From assembly GCF_014207745.1 (NCBI RefSeq), contig NZ_JACHJB010000005.1:186001-250000 (forward strand): DNA of 64,000 nucleotides, read 5' to 3'. Under the pieces are notes generated by a model, which saw only the letters and a program-made list of their open reading frames with translations, was not told the origin of the DNA and searched no databases. The translations under genes were made by a program, and so were the position numbers. Source of the stretch: Nonomuraea muscovyensis (lineage in GTDB: Bacteria; Actinomycetota; Actinomycetes; Streptosporangiales; Streptosporangiaceae). Shown piece by piece: positions 44,372 to 53,197 of the stretch; positions within the stretch are counted from its first letter, which is position 1; every line of letters begins with the position of its first letter.

Positions 44372-44496
44372 AGCCCAGCGGGCGGGAAAAGGCATGTGGG
44401 CGATGGTCGCCCCGGCGAGCCGCCCCACGCTTGAAGTTTTCTTTTAGTTCATTGCCAAGTCTTGAAAGTTATAGCCGTGAGCGATTGAGTTCGGTC

Positions 44497-47400
44497 GTGC
44501 AGACCCTCCGTTCCCTGGCCGGCTCCCTCGCCGGGGCCGCGCTCCTGTTAGGCGCCGTCGCCCCCGTGCAGGCCGACCCGAAGCCCCCCGCGGAGGACGC
44601 GCCCACCGCGTCGTCCTACCCGCCCCCGTCCACCCTCCTCACCGCCCCCCAGCCCGCCGGGACCGCCGGCGCGCACCTGGAGACCGCCAAGACGACCAGG
44701 CCCGTCGCGCCCGGCGTCTCCCTGACCTCCTTCGACCGCTACGACGCGCTCGGCTGGTTGCGCGCCGACGCGGTCACCGCCGACCTCGGCAGCGCCAAGG
44801 CCGACTACGTGTTCTCGGGCGCGGTGTCGAAGACCGAGCCGCTGTCCGGCCCGGCCGGCCGCGCCCGCGCCGTCGCCGCCGTCAACGGCGACTTCTTCGA
44901 CATCAACAACTCCGGCGCCGCCCAGGGCGTCGGCGTCCAGAACGGCACGCTCATCCAGTCCCCGATCGCCGGCCACGACAAGGCCGTCGCGATCACCGGC
45001 GACGGCGTCGGGCGGGTGCTCACGATGTACTTCGAGGGCTCCGCCACCCCCGCCGGCGGCTCACCGATCACGCTCACCCAGTTCAACCAGCTCGTCCAGC
45101 GGGACGGGGTGGGCCTGTTCACGCCGCTGTGGGGCTCCCACACGCGCGCCCGCGCCGTGGAGGGCGCCACGGCCGTCACCGAGGTCGAACTGGCCGGCGG
45201 CGTCGTCACCCAGGTACGCCAGGCGGCCGGCAGCGGCCCGATCCCGGCGGGCACCACCGTCCTGCTGGGCCGCGACGCCGGAGCGGCCGCCCTGGCCGGG
45301 CTCAAGCCCGGCGACCGGGTCGACGTCGCCTACCAGCCGAAGGCGTCCGACGGCCGCGAGGTCAAGGCGGCCGTCGGCGGCAACCACGTCCTCGTCAAGG
45401 ACGGTGTCGTCCAGAACTCCGCCGACCCGGCCGCCCACCCGCGCACCGCGGTCGGCTTCTCCGCCGACGGCCGCACGATGCACCTGCTGACCGTGGACGG
45501 CCGCCAGGCCGACAGCCGCGGCGTCACCCTGAACGAGCTGGCCGCGATGATGGCCGAGCTGGGCGCCGCCAACGCGCTCAACCTCGACGGCGGCGGCTCC
45601 TCCACCATGCTCGCCCGCGAGCCCGGCCAGGCCGGCGTCCAGGTGGAGAACAGCCCCTCCGACGGTGGGGAACGGCACGTGCCCAACGGCCTCGCGCTGT
45701 TCGCCCCCGAGGGCAGCGGCAGGCTCAAGGGCTTCTGGCTGGAGACGGCCACGGACCCGGCCCGCGCCCCCGGCGCCGCTCCCGTCGCGGGCGGGCGGCC
45801 CGACCGGGTCTTCCCCGGGCTCACCCGGCGGCTGACCGCCGCCGGATACGACGAGACGTACGGCCCCGCCAAGGGCACCCCGATCTGGCGCTCGAGCCCG
45901 GCGGTGCACGGCGTGGTCCGCGGCGGCAGGTTCCACGCGCTCGTGCCCGGCCGGACGACGGTCACCGCCTCCCGCGGCGCCGCCAAGGGCACCCTGGACC
46001 TGACCGTGCTCCAGCCCCTCCAGCGGATCGGCACGACCACCGACCGCGTCACCCTGCAGGGAGCGGACGGCACGGCCGCGTTCGGCGTGGTCGGCTACGA
46101 CCGCAACGGCAACTCGGCTCCCATCGAGCCGGGCGACCTCACGCTGACCTACGACCGCGACCTGTTCGAGGTGACGCCGTCGGAGCACGGCTTCTTCACC
46201 GTCAAGGCCACGCGGGACAGCGGCTCCGGCCTGGTCACCGCCAAGGTCGGCGGCGCCGTCACCGCCGTGCCCGTCACGGTCGGGCTGCAGGACAGGCCGG
46301 TGGCCGACTTCGAGAACGCCGCGTCCTGGACGTTCGCCGCCGCCCGCGCGACCGGCTCGCTGTCGGCCGCGCCCGGCCAGAGCGGAGGCGGCCTCAAGCT
46401 CGCCTACGACTTCACCCAGTCCACCGCCACCCGCGCCGCGTACGCCAGCCCGCCCCAGCAGATCGAGATCCCGGGACAGGCGCAGGCGTTCGGGATGTGG
46501 ATCCACTCCAGCGGCAAGGGGGAGTGGCCCAGCCTGGAGTTCTACGACGCGCTCGGCCAGTCGCAGATCCTGCGCGGGCCGTACCTGACGTGGACCGGCT
46601 GGAAGTACGTCGAGTTCACCGTGCCGGCGGGCGTCAACCACCCGCTCCGGCTGCGGCGCTTCTACGTCGCCGAGACGCGCGCCGACCAGAAGTACACGGG
46701 CGAGATCCTCATCGACGGGCTCGTGGCCAAGGTGCCGCCGCCCGTGTCGGTGCCGCCGGCGGCCAAGGTCGCCGACCCGGTCGTCAGGCCCGAGGTGGCG
46801 GCGATGCCGTGGCGGTTCGCCGTCATGTCGGACGCCCAGTTCGTCGCCCGCGACCCCGACAGCGACATCGTGCGCAACGCCCGCCGCACCCTGAGGGAGA
46901 TCAAGGCCGCCGGGCCCGACTTCCTGCTCGTCAACGGCGACCTCGTGGACGAGGCGTCGCCCGCGGACTTCGCCCTGGCCAAGCGCATCCTGGACGAGGA
47001 ACTCGGCGGGGAGCTGCCGTACCACTACGTGCCGGGCAACCACGAGGTGATGGGCGGCAAGATCGACAACTTCCGGGCCGCGTTCGGTGACACGTACACC
47101 GCCTTCGATCACAAGGGCACCCGCTTCGTCACCCTCGACACCTCGCGCTTCACCCTGCGCGGCGGCGGGTTCGACCAGGTGGCGCTGCTGCGCGCCAAGC
47201 TCGACGCGGCCGCCGGCGACCGCGAGGTCGGCTCCGTCGTGGTCGTCTTCCACGTGCCGCCGCGTGACCCCACCCCGGGCAAGGGCAGCCAGCTCGGCGA
47301 CCGGAAGGAGGCCGCGCTGGTCGAGAGCTGGCTCGCCGACTTCCAGCGGACGACCGGCAAGGGCGCCGCGCTCATCGGGGCACACGTCGGCACCTTCCAC

Positions 47401-47904
47401 GCCTCGCGGGTGGACGCGGTGCCCGCCTTCGTCAACGGCAACTCCGGCAAGAACCCCGCCACGGCGCCGAACGACGGCGGCTTCACCGGCTGGTCGCTGT
47501 GGGGCGTCGACCCGGTCACCCCGCAGGAGGCCGAGCACGTCAGGCGCAACTGGTTCGCGGACGCGCCCGACTGGATCGGCGCCCAGGTCCGGCCGCACGT
47601 GGACGAGCTCACGCTGACCGCGCCGGCCACGCTCGCCGCCGGGGCCGCCGCGCCGGTCACGGCCGAGGTGCGGCAGGACTCCCGGACGGTGCCCGCCGCG
47701 TACCCGGTGTCGGTGTCCTGGTCCGGCTCGCCGAACCTGCACATCGGCTCGCCGCGGACGGCCAAGCCCCGGCACGTGGCGGTGCTCGACCCGGCCACGG
47801 GCACCCTGACGGCCCGGCGCGAGGGGCAGGTGACGGTGGCCGTCACGGTCAACGGGGTGACCCGGCAGGCGGTCGTGGCGGTCACGGCCAAGGCGGCCGC
47901 CTGA
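44497..47904 (+). CDS. Secreted phosphodiester glycosidase and metallophosphoesterase fusion
   Basis: About 1135 residues. Signal peptide LAGSLAGAALLLGAVAPVQADP. The NAGPA-like phosphodiester glycosidase domain (about residues 60-400) has AAVNGDFFDINNSGAAQGVGVQNG and LNLDGGGSSTML, its typical core. A beta-rich middle (about 420-760) includes Ig-like and carbohydrate-binding-like parts (TFAAARATGSLSAAPGQSGGGLKLAYDF). A calcineurin-type phosphoesterase (about 770-1030) shows VMSDAQF, LLVNGDLVDE and VPGNHEV, but the last His motif is weakly matched. It ends in Ig-like repeats. It probably acts outside the cell on sugar phosphodiesters. Start uncertain: GTG 44497 fits the signal peptide but lacks a ribosome binding site. 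Confidence 0.85.
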   Translation: MQTLRSLAGSLAGAALLLGAVAPVQADPKPPAEDAPTASSYPPPSTLLTAPQPAGTAGAHLETAKTTRPVAPGVSLTSFDRYDALGWLRADAVTADLGSAKADYVFSGAVSKTEPLSGPAGRARAVAAVNGDFFDINNSGAAQGVGVQNGTLIQSPIAGHDKAVAITGDGVGRVLTMYFEGSATPAGGSPITLTQFNQLVQRDGVGLFTPLWGSHTRARAVEGATAVTEVELAGGVVTQVRQAAGSGPIPAGTTVLLGRDAGAAALAGLKPGDRVDVAYQPKASDGREVKAAVGGNHVLVKDGVVQNSADPAAHPRTAVGFSADGRTMHLLTVDGRQADSRGVTLNELAAMMAELGAANALNLDGGGSSTMLAREPGQAGVQVENSPSDGGERHVPNGLALFAPEGSGRLKGFWLETATDPARAPGAAPVAGGRPDRVFPGLTRRLTAAGYDETYGPAKGTPIWRSSPAVHGVVRGGRFHALVPGRTTVTASRGAAKGTLDLTVLQPLQRIGTTTDRVTLQGADGTAAFGVVGYDRNGNSAPIEPGDLTLTYDRDLFEVTPSEHGFFTVKATRDSGSGLVTAKVGGAVTAVPVTVGLQDRPVADFENAASWTFAAARATGSLSAAPGQSGGGLKLAYDFTQSTATRAAYASPPQQIEIPGQAQAFGMWIHSSGKGEWPSLEFYDALGQSQILRGPYLTWTGWKYVEFTVPAGVNHPLRLRRFYVAETRADQKYTGEILIDGLVAKVPPPVSVPPAAKVADPVVRPEVAAMPWRFAVMSDAQFVARDPDSDIVRNARRTLREIKAAGPDFLLVNGDLVDEASPADFALAKRILDEELGGELPYHYVPGNHEVMGGKIDNFRAAFGDTYTAFDHKGTRFVTLDTSRFTLRGGGFDQVALLRAKLDAAAGDREVGSVVVVFHVPPRDPTPGKGSQLGDRKEAALVESWLADFQRTTGKGAALIGAHVGTFHASRVDAVPAFVNGNSGKNPATAPNDGGFTGWSLWGVDPVTPQEAEHVRRNWFADAPDWIGAQVRPHVDELTLTAPATLAAGAAAPVTAEVRQDSRTVPAAYPVSVSWSGSPNLHIGSPRTAKPRHVAVLDPATGTLTARREGQVTVAVTVNGVTRQAVVAVTAKAAA

Positions 47905-47909
47905 CGTCC

Positions 47910-47944
47910 CGCCGCCCGGCCCGTCCCGTGCGGGCCGGGCGGCG
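47910..47944 (+). terminator. Terminator hairpin after the glycosidase fusion gene
   Basis: A perfect 14-bp GC stem (arms 47910-47923 and 47931-47944) with a TCCCGTG loop, beginning 6 bases after the stop codon. Confidence 0.85.
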
Positions 47945-48108
47945 GACTGCCCAGCTTGACGCCTTTTCTGCGTCCCTGCGGGCAAAAGTTGTGGTACACG
48001 CCTTTTGTGCCTTTTTGGGCTATTTGAAACTGATGTGTTCTCTATGACCTCCGACACTGGAGAGGACCCGGGCGACGAGCCCGGGCCGCTCAGACTCAGG
48101 GGGACATC

Positions 48109-48723
48109 GTGAAACGCATGCTTCTCGCGGCGGCACTGGCGCTGACCGCCACCGTGGCCGGTAGTACCAGCGCCTCCGCCCTTTCCTCTCCGCCGCCCTC
48201 GCCCGAGGAGACCGCCACCGGCGAGATGACACCCTCGCCCGACGGCGCCTCGCCGTCGCCCCAGGGCAGCCCGGTCGGCCCCGGATGCTCCACGCTCGAG
48301 GGAGCCCTGCCCGGCATCGCCGACAAGCCGGTCGCCAGCGCGCTCGCCGACGTTCCGGACCTGTCCTCGCTGGCCGAGGCGGTCAAGCAGGCCGGCCTGG
48401 CCGAGCAGCTGAACGAGGCCGACGACATCACCGTGTTCGCGCCGAGCAACGACGCGTTCGACGCGATCCCGCAGGACGCCAGGGACCGGGTCATGGCCGA
48501 CAAGGAAGAGCTGACCCGGATCCTGACCTACCACGTCGTCGAGGGCCGCAAGGCGCCCGCCGACATGGAGGACATCACGCTCAAGACCCTGGAGGGCGGC
48601 GAGCTGACCGTGAAGGGCTCCGGCGAGGACCTCACGATCAACGACGCCAAGGTGACCTGCGGGAACATCTCGACCGGCAACGCCACCGTCTACATCATCG
48701 ACAAGGTCCTCATGCCTCAGTGA
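48109..48723 (+). CDS. Secreted fasciclin-domain protein
   Basis: A 204-residue protein with signal peptide MKRMLLAAALALTATVAGSTSASA, a Ser/Pro-rich linker (about 25-55) and one fasciclin (FAS1) domain to the end. FAS1 motifs TVFAPSNDAFDAIP, LTRILTYHVVEG and the terminal NATVYIIDKVLMP are clear. Such proteins act in surface adhesion, like mycobacterial MPT70. The two cysteines, one before the domain and one near its end, could pair. GTG at 48109 follows AGGGGG. It has its own strong terminator. Confidence 0.93.
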   Translation: MKRMLLAAALALTATVAGSTSASALSSPPPSPEETATGEMTPSPDGASPSPQGSPVGPGCSTLEGALPGIADKPVASALADVPDLSSLAEAVKQAGLAEQLNEADDITVFAPSNDAFDAIPQDARDRVMADKEELTRILTYHVVEGRKAPADMEDITLKTLEGGELTVKGSGEDLTINDAKVTCGNISTGNATVYIIDKVLMPQ

Positions 48724-48746
48724 CGGCCTGGCCCCCCTCGGACGAC

Positions 48747-48786
48747 GCTCGCCCGGGTGATCCGCTCACGGATCACCCGGGCGAGC
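48747..48786 (+). terminator. Very strong terminator hairpin after the fasciclin gene
   Basis: A perfect 18-bp stem (48747-48764 with 48769-48786) and a CTCA loop, 23 bases after the fasciclin stop and 49 bases before the GH2 gene. Confidence 0.9.
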
Positions 48787-48835
48787 GGGGGGTCAGCGCC
48801 GGCGAGACGTCCCGACGTCGTAGGCTTCTGCGGCG

Positions 48836-51628
48836 ATGGAACTCGCAGATCTCGCCCCCGGCTCGGGCCATCTCGCCCCCCGCGCGGCCCTCCGCTCCGA
48901 CGCCCCCTCCCTCGACCTCAACGGCACCTGGCGCTTCCGCCTCTCTCCCACCGCGGACGTGCCCGCCGACTTCGCCGAACCCGGCTACGACGACTCGGGC
49001 TGGGACGAACTGCCCGTGCCGTCGCACTGGCCGCTGCACGGCCACGGCGCCCCCGCCTACACCAACGTCTGCTACCCGTTCCCCGTCGACCCGCCGCACG
49101 TCCCGTCCGACAACCCGACCGGCGACCACCGGCGCGCCTTCGACCTGCCCGCCGGCTGGACCGGCGGCCGGCTGCGGTTCGAAGGCGTCGACTCCTGCGC
49201 CCGCGTCTGGCTGAACGGCCACGAGCTGGGCTTCTCCACCGGCAGCAGGCTGCCCGTCGAGTTCGACGCCGGACCGTACCTGCGCCCCGGACGCAACGTG
49301 CTCGCCGTACGGGTCCACCAGTGGTCGGCCGCCAGCTACCTGGAGGACCAGGACATGTGGTGGCTGCCCGGCATCTTCCGGGACGTCACGCTGACCCGCT
49401 CGACCGCCGAGGTGTTCGTGCGCGCCTCGTACGCGGGCGGGCGCGGCACGCTGAGCTTCGACGCCGACGGCGGCCGGCTCAGCCTGCCCGAGCTCGGCAT
49501 CGACGGCCTGGCGCCGGGCACCCCCGTCACCGTGGACGTCGAACCGTGGTCGGCCGACACCCCACGCCTCTACGACGCCGTCGTCACCTTCCCCGGCGAG
49601 ACGGTACGGCTGCGCGTCGGCTTCCGCACGATCTCCATCGAGAACGGCGTCCTGCTGGCCAACGGCCGGCCCCTGCTGCTCAAGGGCGTGAACCGGCACG
49701 AGTTCCACCCCGAGCACGGCCGCGCCGTACCCCTGGAGACCATGCGCGAGGACGTGCTGCTCATGAAGCGGCACAACGTCAACGCCGTCCGCACCAGCCA
49801 CTACCCGCCCCACCCGGCCTTCCTCGACCTGTGCGACGAGCTGGGGCTGTGGGTGATCGACGAGTGCGACCTGGAGACGCACGGCTTCGAGAAGGTCGGC
49901 TGGCGCCGCAACCCCACCGACGACCCCCGCTGGGCCGAGGCGCTGCTCGACCGGATGCGCCGCACGGTCGAACGCGACAAGAACCACCCCAGCGTGATCA
50001 TGTGGTCGCTCGGCAACGAGTCCGGGGTGGGACGCAACCTCGCGGTGATGGCCGACTGGACGCGCGAGCGCGACCCCTCCCGGCCGATCCACTACGAGGG
50101 CGACTGGTCGTGCGCCCACGCCGACGTCTACTCGCGCATGTACGCGAGCCACGCCGAGGTGGAGGCGATCGGGCGCGGCGAGGAGGACCCGCTGCCCGAC
50201 CCGGAGCTCGACGCGCGCCGGCGCGCCATGCCGTTCCTGCAGTGCGAGTACGCCCACGCCATGGGCCTCGGCCCCGGCGGCCTGGCCGAGTACCAGGAAC
50301 TGTTCGAACGCTACCCGAGGCTGGCCGGCGGGTTCGTCTGGGAGTGGATCGACCACGGGCTGGCGCACCCGGAGCACGCGTACGCCTACGGCGGCGACTA
50401 CGGCGAGCCGCTGCACGACGGCAACTTCGTCATCGACGGGCTGGTCTTCCCCGACCGCACGCCGTCGCCGGCCCTGCTGGACCTGAAGAAGGCGTTCGAG
50501 CCGGTGCGGTTCGCCTTCGGGGACGGCGTCGTGCGCGTGTCCCACCTGTACGGCCACCGCGACCTGGCGCACCTGGCGTTCACCGCCACGGTGGAGGCCG
50601 AGGGGGAGCGGGTCGCCGAGTTCGCCCTCGACGTGCCGCCCGGCGGCGGGGAGGTGAAGCTGCCCGAACCTCCGGCGGGCGACGGGGAGCGCTGGCTCAC
50701 CGTCCGGGCCGTGCTGGCCGACGGCGAGCCGTGGGCCGAGGCGGGACACGAGGTCGCATGGGGCCAGGTCCGCCTGTCTCCCGCCGCCCCCGTCCCTCGC
50801 GCCGCTCCCGTGTCCCCTGCCCGTGACGCGGCAGGGGTCGAGGTCGGCGGCGGCCGGTTCGACGCGGCCACCGGGCGGCTGGTCCGGCTGTTCGGCGTCG
50901 ACGTTGAGGGCCCCCGCCTGGAGGTGTGGCGGGCGCCCGTCGACAACGACCGGTACGGCGGGCTGGCCGCCACCTGGCGCGCACTCGGCCTGCACCGGCT
51001 CACCCACCGCGTGGACGCCGTCGAGGAGGACGGCGGCGGCCTGACCGTGCTGACCCGCGTCGCGCCCGCCGCGACCGATCTCGGCCTGCGCGTCGCCTAC
51101 CGGTGGACCGCCGCCGGCGACGTGCTGGAGCTGGCCGTGGACGTCACCCCCGACGGTGACTGGGACGTCCCCCTCCCGCGGCTCGGCGTCGGCATGGCGC
51201 TGCCCGCCGCGTACGGGGACGTCACCTGGTTCGGCCGGGGCCCCGGCGAGGCGTACCCCGACACCGGCCTGGCCGCCCGGGTCGGCCGGTGGAGCGCCAC
51301 CGTCGAGGACCTGCAGACCCCGTACGTGTACCCCCAGGAGAACGGCCACCGCGCCGGCGTCCGCTGGGCCGAGCTGACCGGCGCCGACGGGCGGGGCGTG
51401 CGGGTGGCGGGCGATCCGGAGTTCGGGCTGACCGCCCGGCGGTGGACCACCGCCGACCTGGAACGGGCCCGTCACCGGCCCGACCTCGTGCCGGGCGAGC
51501 GGGTCCACGTCACCCTGGACCACGCCCAGCACGGGGTCGGCACGGCCAGTTGCGGGCCGGGCGCGCTGCCCGCGTACGAGCTGCGCGCCGAGCCGGTGAC
51601 CTTCCGCCTGCGCTTCACCCCGGCCTGA
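48836..51628 (+). CDS. Glycoside hydrolase family 2 beta-galactosidase-type enzyme
   Basis: A 930-residue LacZ-like enzyme. Domains in order: jelly-roll sugar-binding (LNGTWRFRLSPTADVP through SGWDELPVPSHW), Ig-like, TIM barrel (LLLKGVNRHEFHPEHGRAVP, HNVNAVRTSHYPPHP), Ig-like and a C-terminal beta-sandwich (GVGMALPAAYGDVTWFGRGPGEAYPD). Acid/base Glu395 is in SLGNESG and nucleophile Glu471 in QCEYAHAMG. Slightly shorter than E. coli LacZ. No signal peptide, so it acts on imported galactosides. ATG at 48836 has only a weak leader. No sugar transporter or regulator is adjacent. Confidence 0.93.
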   Translation: MELADLAPGSGHLAPRAALRSDAPSLDLNGTWRFRLSPTADVPADFAEPGYDDSGWDELPVPSHWPLHGHGAPAYTNVCYPFPVDPPHVPSDNPTGDHRRAFDLPAGWTGGRLRFEGVDSCARVWLNGHELGFSTGSRLPVEFDAGPYLRPGRNVLAVRVHQWSAASYLEDQDMWWLPGIFRDVTLTRSTAEVFVRASYAGGRGTLSFDADGGRLSLPELGIDGLAPGTPVTVDVEPWSADTPRLYDAVVTFPGETVRLRVGFRTISIENGVLLANGRPLLLKGVNRHEFHPEHGRAVPLETMREDVLLMKRHNVNAVRTSHYPPHPAFLDLCDELGLWVIDECDLETHGFEKVGWRRNPTDDPRWAEALLDRMRRTVERDKNHPSVIMWSLGNESGVGRNLAVMADWTRERDPSRPIHYEGDWSCAHADVYSRMYASHAEVEAIGRGEEDPLPDPELDARRRAMPFLQCEYAHAMGLGPGGLAEYQELFERYPRLAGGFVWEWIDHGLAHPEHAYAYGGDYGEPLHDGNFVIDGLVFPDRTPSPALLDLKKAFEPVRFAFGDGVVRVSHLYGHRDLAHLAFTATVEAEGERVAEFALDVPPGGGEVKLPEPPAGDGERWLTVRAVLADGEPWAEAGHEVAWGQVRLSPAAPVPRAAPVSPARDAAGVEVGGGRFDAATGRLVRLFGVDVEGPRLEVWRAPVDNDRYGGLAATWRALGLHRLTHRVDAVEEDGGGLTVLTRVAPAATDLGLRVAYRWTAAGDVLELAVDVTPDGDWDVPLPRLGVGMALPAAYGDVTWFGRGPGEAYPDTGLAARVGRWSATVEDLQTPYVYPQENGHRAGVRWAELTGADGRGVRVAGDPEFGLTARRWTTADLERARHRPDLVPGERVHVTLDHAQHGVGTASCGPGALPAYELRAEPVTFRLRFTPA

Positions 51629-51636
51629 ACCCGGCC

Positions 51637-51666
51637 GCGGGCCGCCGGCCTGGACCGGCGGCCCGC
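51637..51666 (+). terminator. Terminator hairpin after the GH2 gene
   Basis: GCGGGCCGCCGG and its exact complement (12-bp stem, 6-base loop) lie 9 bases after the GH2 stop codon, before the convergent EF-Tu gene. Confidence 0.8.
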
Positions 51667-51680
51667 GCCTCGGGAGGCGC

Positions 51681-51762
51681 CAGCCGGGCACGGTCAGCGG
51701 GCACGGTCAGCGGGCACGGTCAGCCGGGCACGGTCAGCCGGGCACGGTCAGCCGGGCACGGT
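51681..51762. repeat. Six-unit tandem repeat at the 3' end of the EF-Tu gene
   Basis: Six head-to-tail units of CAGCCGGGCACGGT (14 bp) or its 13-bp variant lacking one C. The unit nearest the gene carries the last codons and stop of the restored EF-Tu frame (VPG-stop in the minus direction); the other five lie downstream. This is slippage expansion of the gene's own end, not a CRISPR: units are short and there are no spacers. Confidence 0.9.
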
Positions 51763-52913
51763 GAGGACCGTGCCGGCGCCGACCGTCAGCCCGCCCTCGC
51801 GGATCGCGAAACCGAGCCCCGGCTCCACCGCGACCGGCCTGCCAAGCTCCACCCGCACCTCGACGGTGTCGCCCGGCTCGGCCGGCCCGTCCAGGGCCAG
51901 CTCACCCGGCACGTCGGTGGTGCGCAGGTAGAACTGCGGCCGGTACCCCGGCGCGACCGGCCGGCGCCGGCCGCCCTCCTCGCGGTGAGCAGGTAGACGC
52001 GGGCGGTGAACGACCGGCGGGCCCGCTGGCTGCCGGGCGCCGCCAGCACCATGCCCCGCCGCACCTGCTCGCGGCGCACGCCGCGCAGCAGGAGGGCGGC
52101 GTTGTCGCCGGCCTCGCCGCGCTCCATCGTCTTGCCGAACGTCTCCACCCCGGTCACCACCGCGGTGAACCCGTCACCCAGCCCGACGACGTCCACCTGG
52201 TCGCCGACGGTCACGGTGCCGCGCTCGACGGCACCAGTGACGACCGTGCCCCGCCCGGTGACGGACAGGACGTTCTCCACCGGCATGAGGAACGGCGCGT
52301 CCACGTACCTGACCGGCACCGGGATGTGGTCGTCGACCGCCCGCAGTAGCGCCTCGACCGAGGCCGTCCACTCCGGGTCGCCCTCCAGCGCCCGCAGCCC
52401 GGACACCCGGACCATCGGTGCGTCCAGGTAGCCGTGCTCGGCCAGCAGCTCCTGCAGCTCCAGCTCGACCAGGTCGGTCAGCTCCGGGTCGGCCCCGTCG
52501 GCCTTGTTGACGGCGACGACCAGGTGCTCGACGCCGACCCGCCGGGCGAGCAACACGTGCTCCCGCGTCTGCGGCATGATCCCGTCCTGGGCGGACACGA
52601 CGAGGATCGCCCCGTCGAGCTGTGCCGCCCCCGTGATCATGTTCTTCACGTAGTCGGCGTGGCCCGGCATGTCGACGTGCGCGTAGTGCCGCGTGTCGGT
52701 CTCGTACTCGACGTGCGAGATGTTGATCGTGATGCCCCGGGAGTGCTCCTCCGGGGTACGGTCGATCCGCTCGAACGGCGTGTACGTGGCCTGCCCGCGC
52801 CCGGCGAGCACCTTCGTGATGGCGGCGGTCAGCGTGGTCTTGCCGTGGTCGACGTGGCCCATCGTGCCGATGTTGAGGTGCGGCTTGTTCCGCACATAGA
52901 CCTGCTTGGCCAT
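51748..52913 (-). pseudogene. tuf: Divergent second EF-Tu gene, frameshifted
   Basis: Encodes an elongation factor Tu that brings aminoacyl-tRNA to the ribosome. Domain I is intact: GHVDHGKT, RGITI, DMPGHADY, NKAD; the fifth G motif reads SGL instead of the usual SAL. After residue 310 (FTARVYLLT) one base is missing near 51981-51983; inserting one restores the C-terminus EEGGRRRPVAPGYRPQFY through GLTVGAGTVLTVPG and gives about 388 residues. As read, the protein runs out of frame to 51786 and loses domain III. It is well diverged from housekeeping EF-Tu and is not beside fusA. Either a decaying paralogue or a sequencing error. Confidence 0.88.
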
Positions 52914-53139
52914 GGTTTCTTCCTTGGAGAGCCTGGTGTCTCGGTGACCCGTCGGGGTCGTCGACCTCTCCCCGCCGGATCACCTCGAAGGCGAACGGGA
53001 AGAGGTCAGCGCTCCAGGCCGTCGCGGACACGCTCGGCCACGCCCGCGCTGGCGGGCGTCGCGAAGGGAGCGTGCCGGAACATGGTGACCATGGTGCTGA
53101 CGCTCAGCGCCGCACCGCAACAGGTTATTCCCCGGCCGG

Positions 53140-53197
53140 GGTCACAGCGGGATCCACTCGGTGGCCGTGGTCACAGCGGGATCCACTCGGTGGCCGT
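53140..53197. repeat. 29-bp tandem duplication at the 3' end of the enolase-family gene
   Basis: Two exact 29-base copies at 53140-53168 and 53169-53197. The second includes the last codons and stop (53171-53173, minus strand) of the enolase-superfamily gene; the first is a downstream copy. Confidence 0.9.

Noticed and set aside
45061..48534. 1157-codon minus-strand open frame
   Set aside because: Antisense to the glycosidase fusion and fasciclin genes, which have signal peptides and clear domains.
48773..51691. 972-codon minus-strand open frame
   Set aside because: Antisense to the GH2 gene, whose catalytic motifs are all intact.
51681..51762. Possible CRISPR array
   Set aside because: Units of 13-14 bp are contiguous with no spacers and derive from the EF-Tu 3' end; no cas genes.
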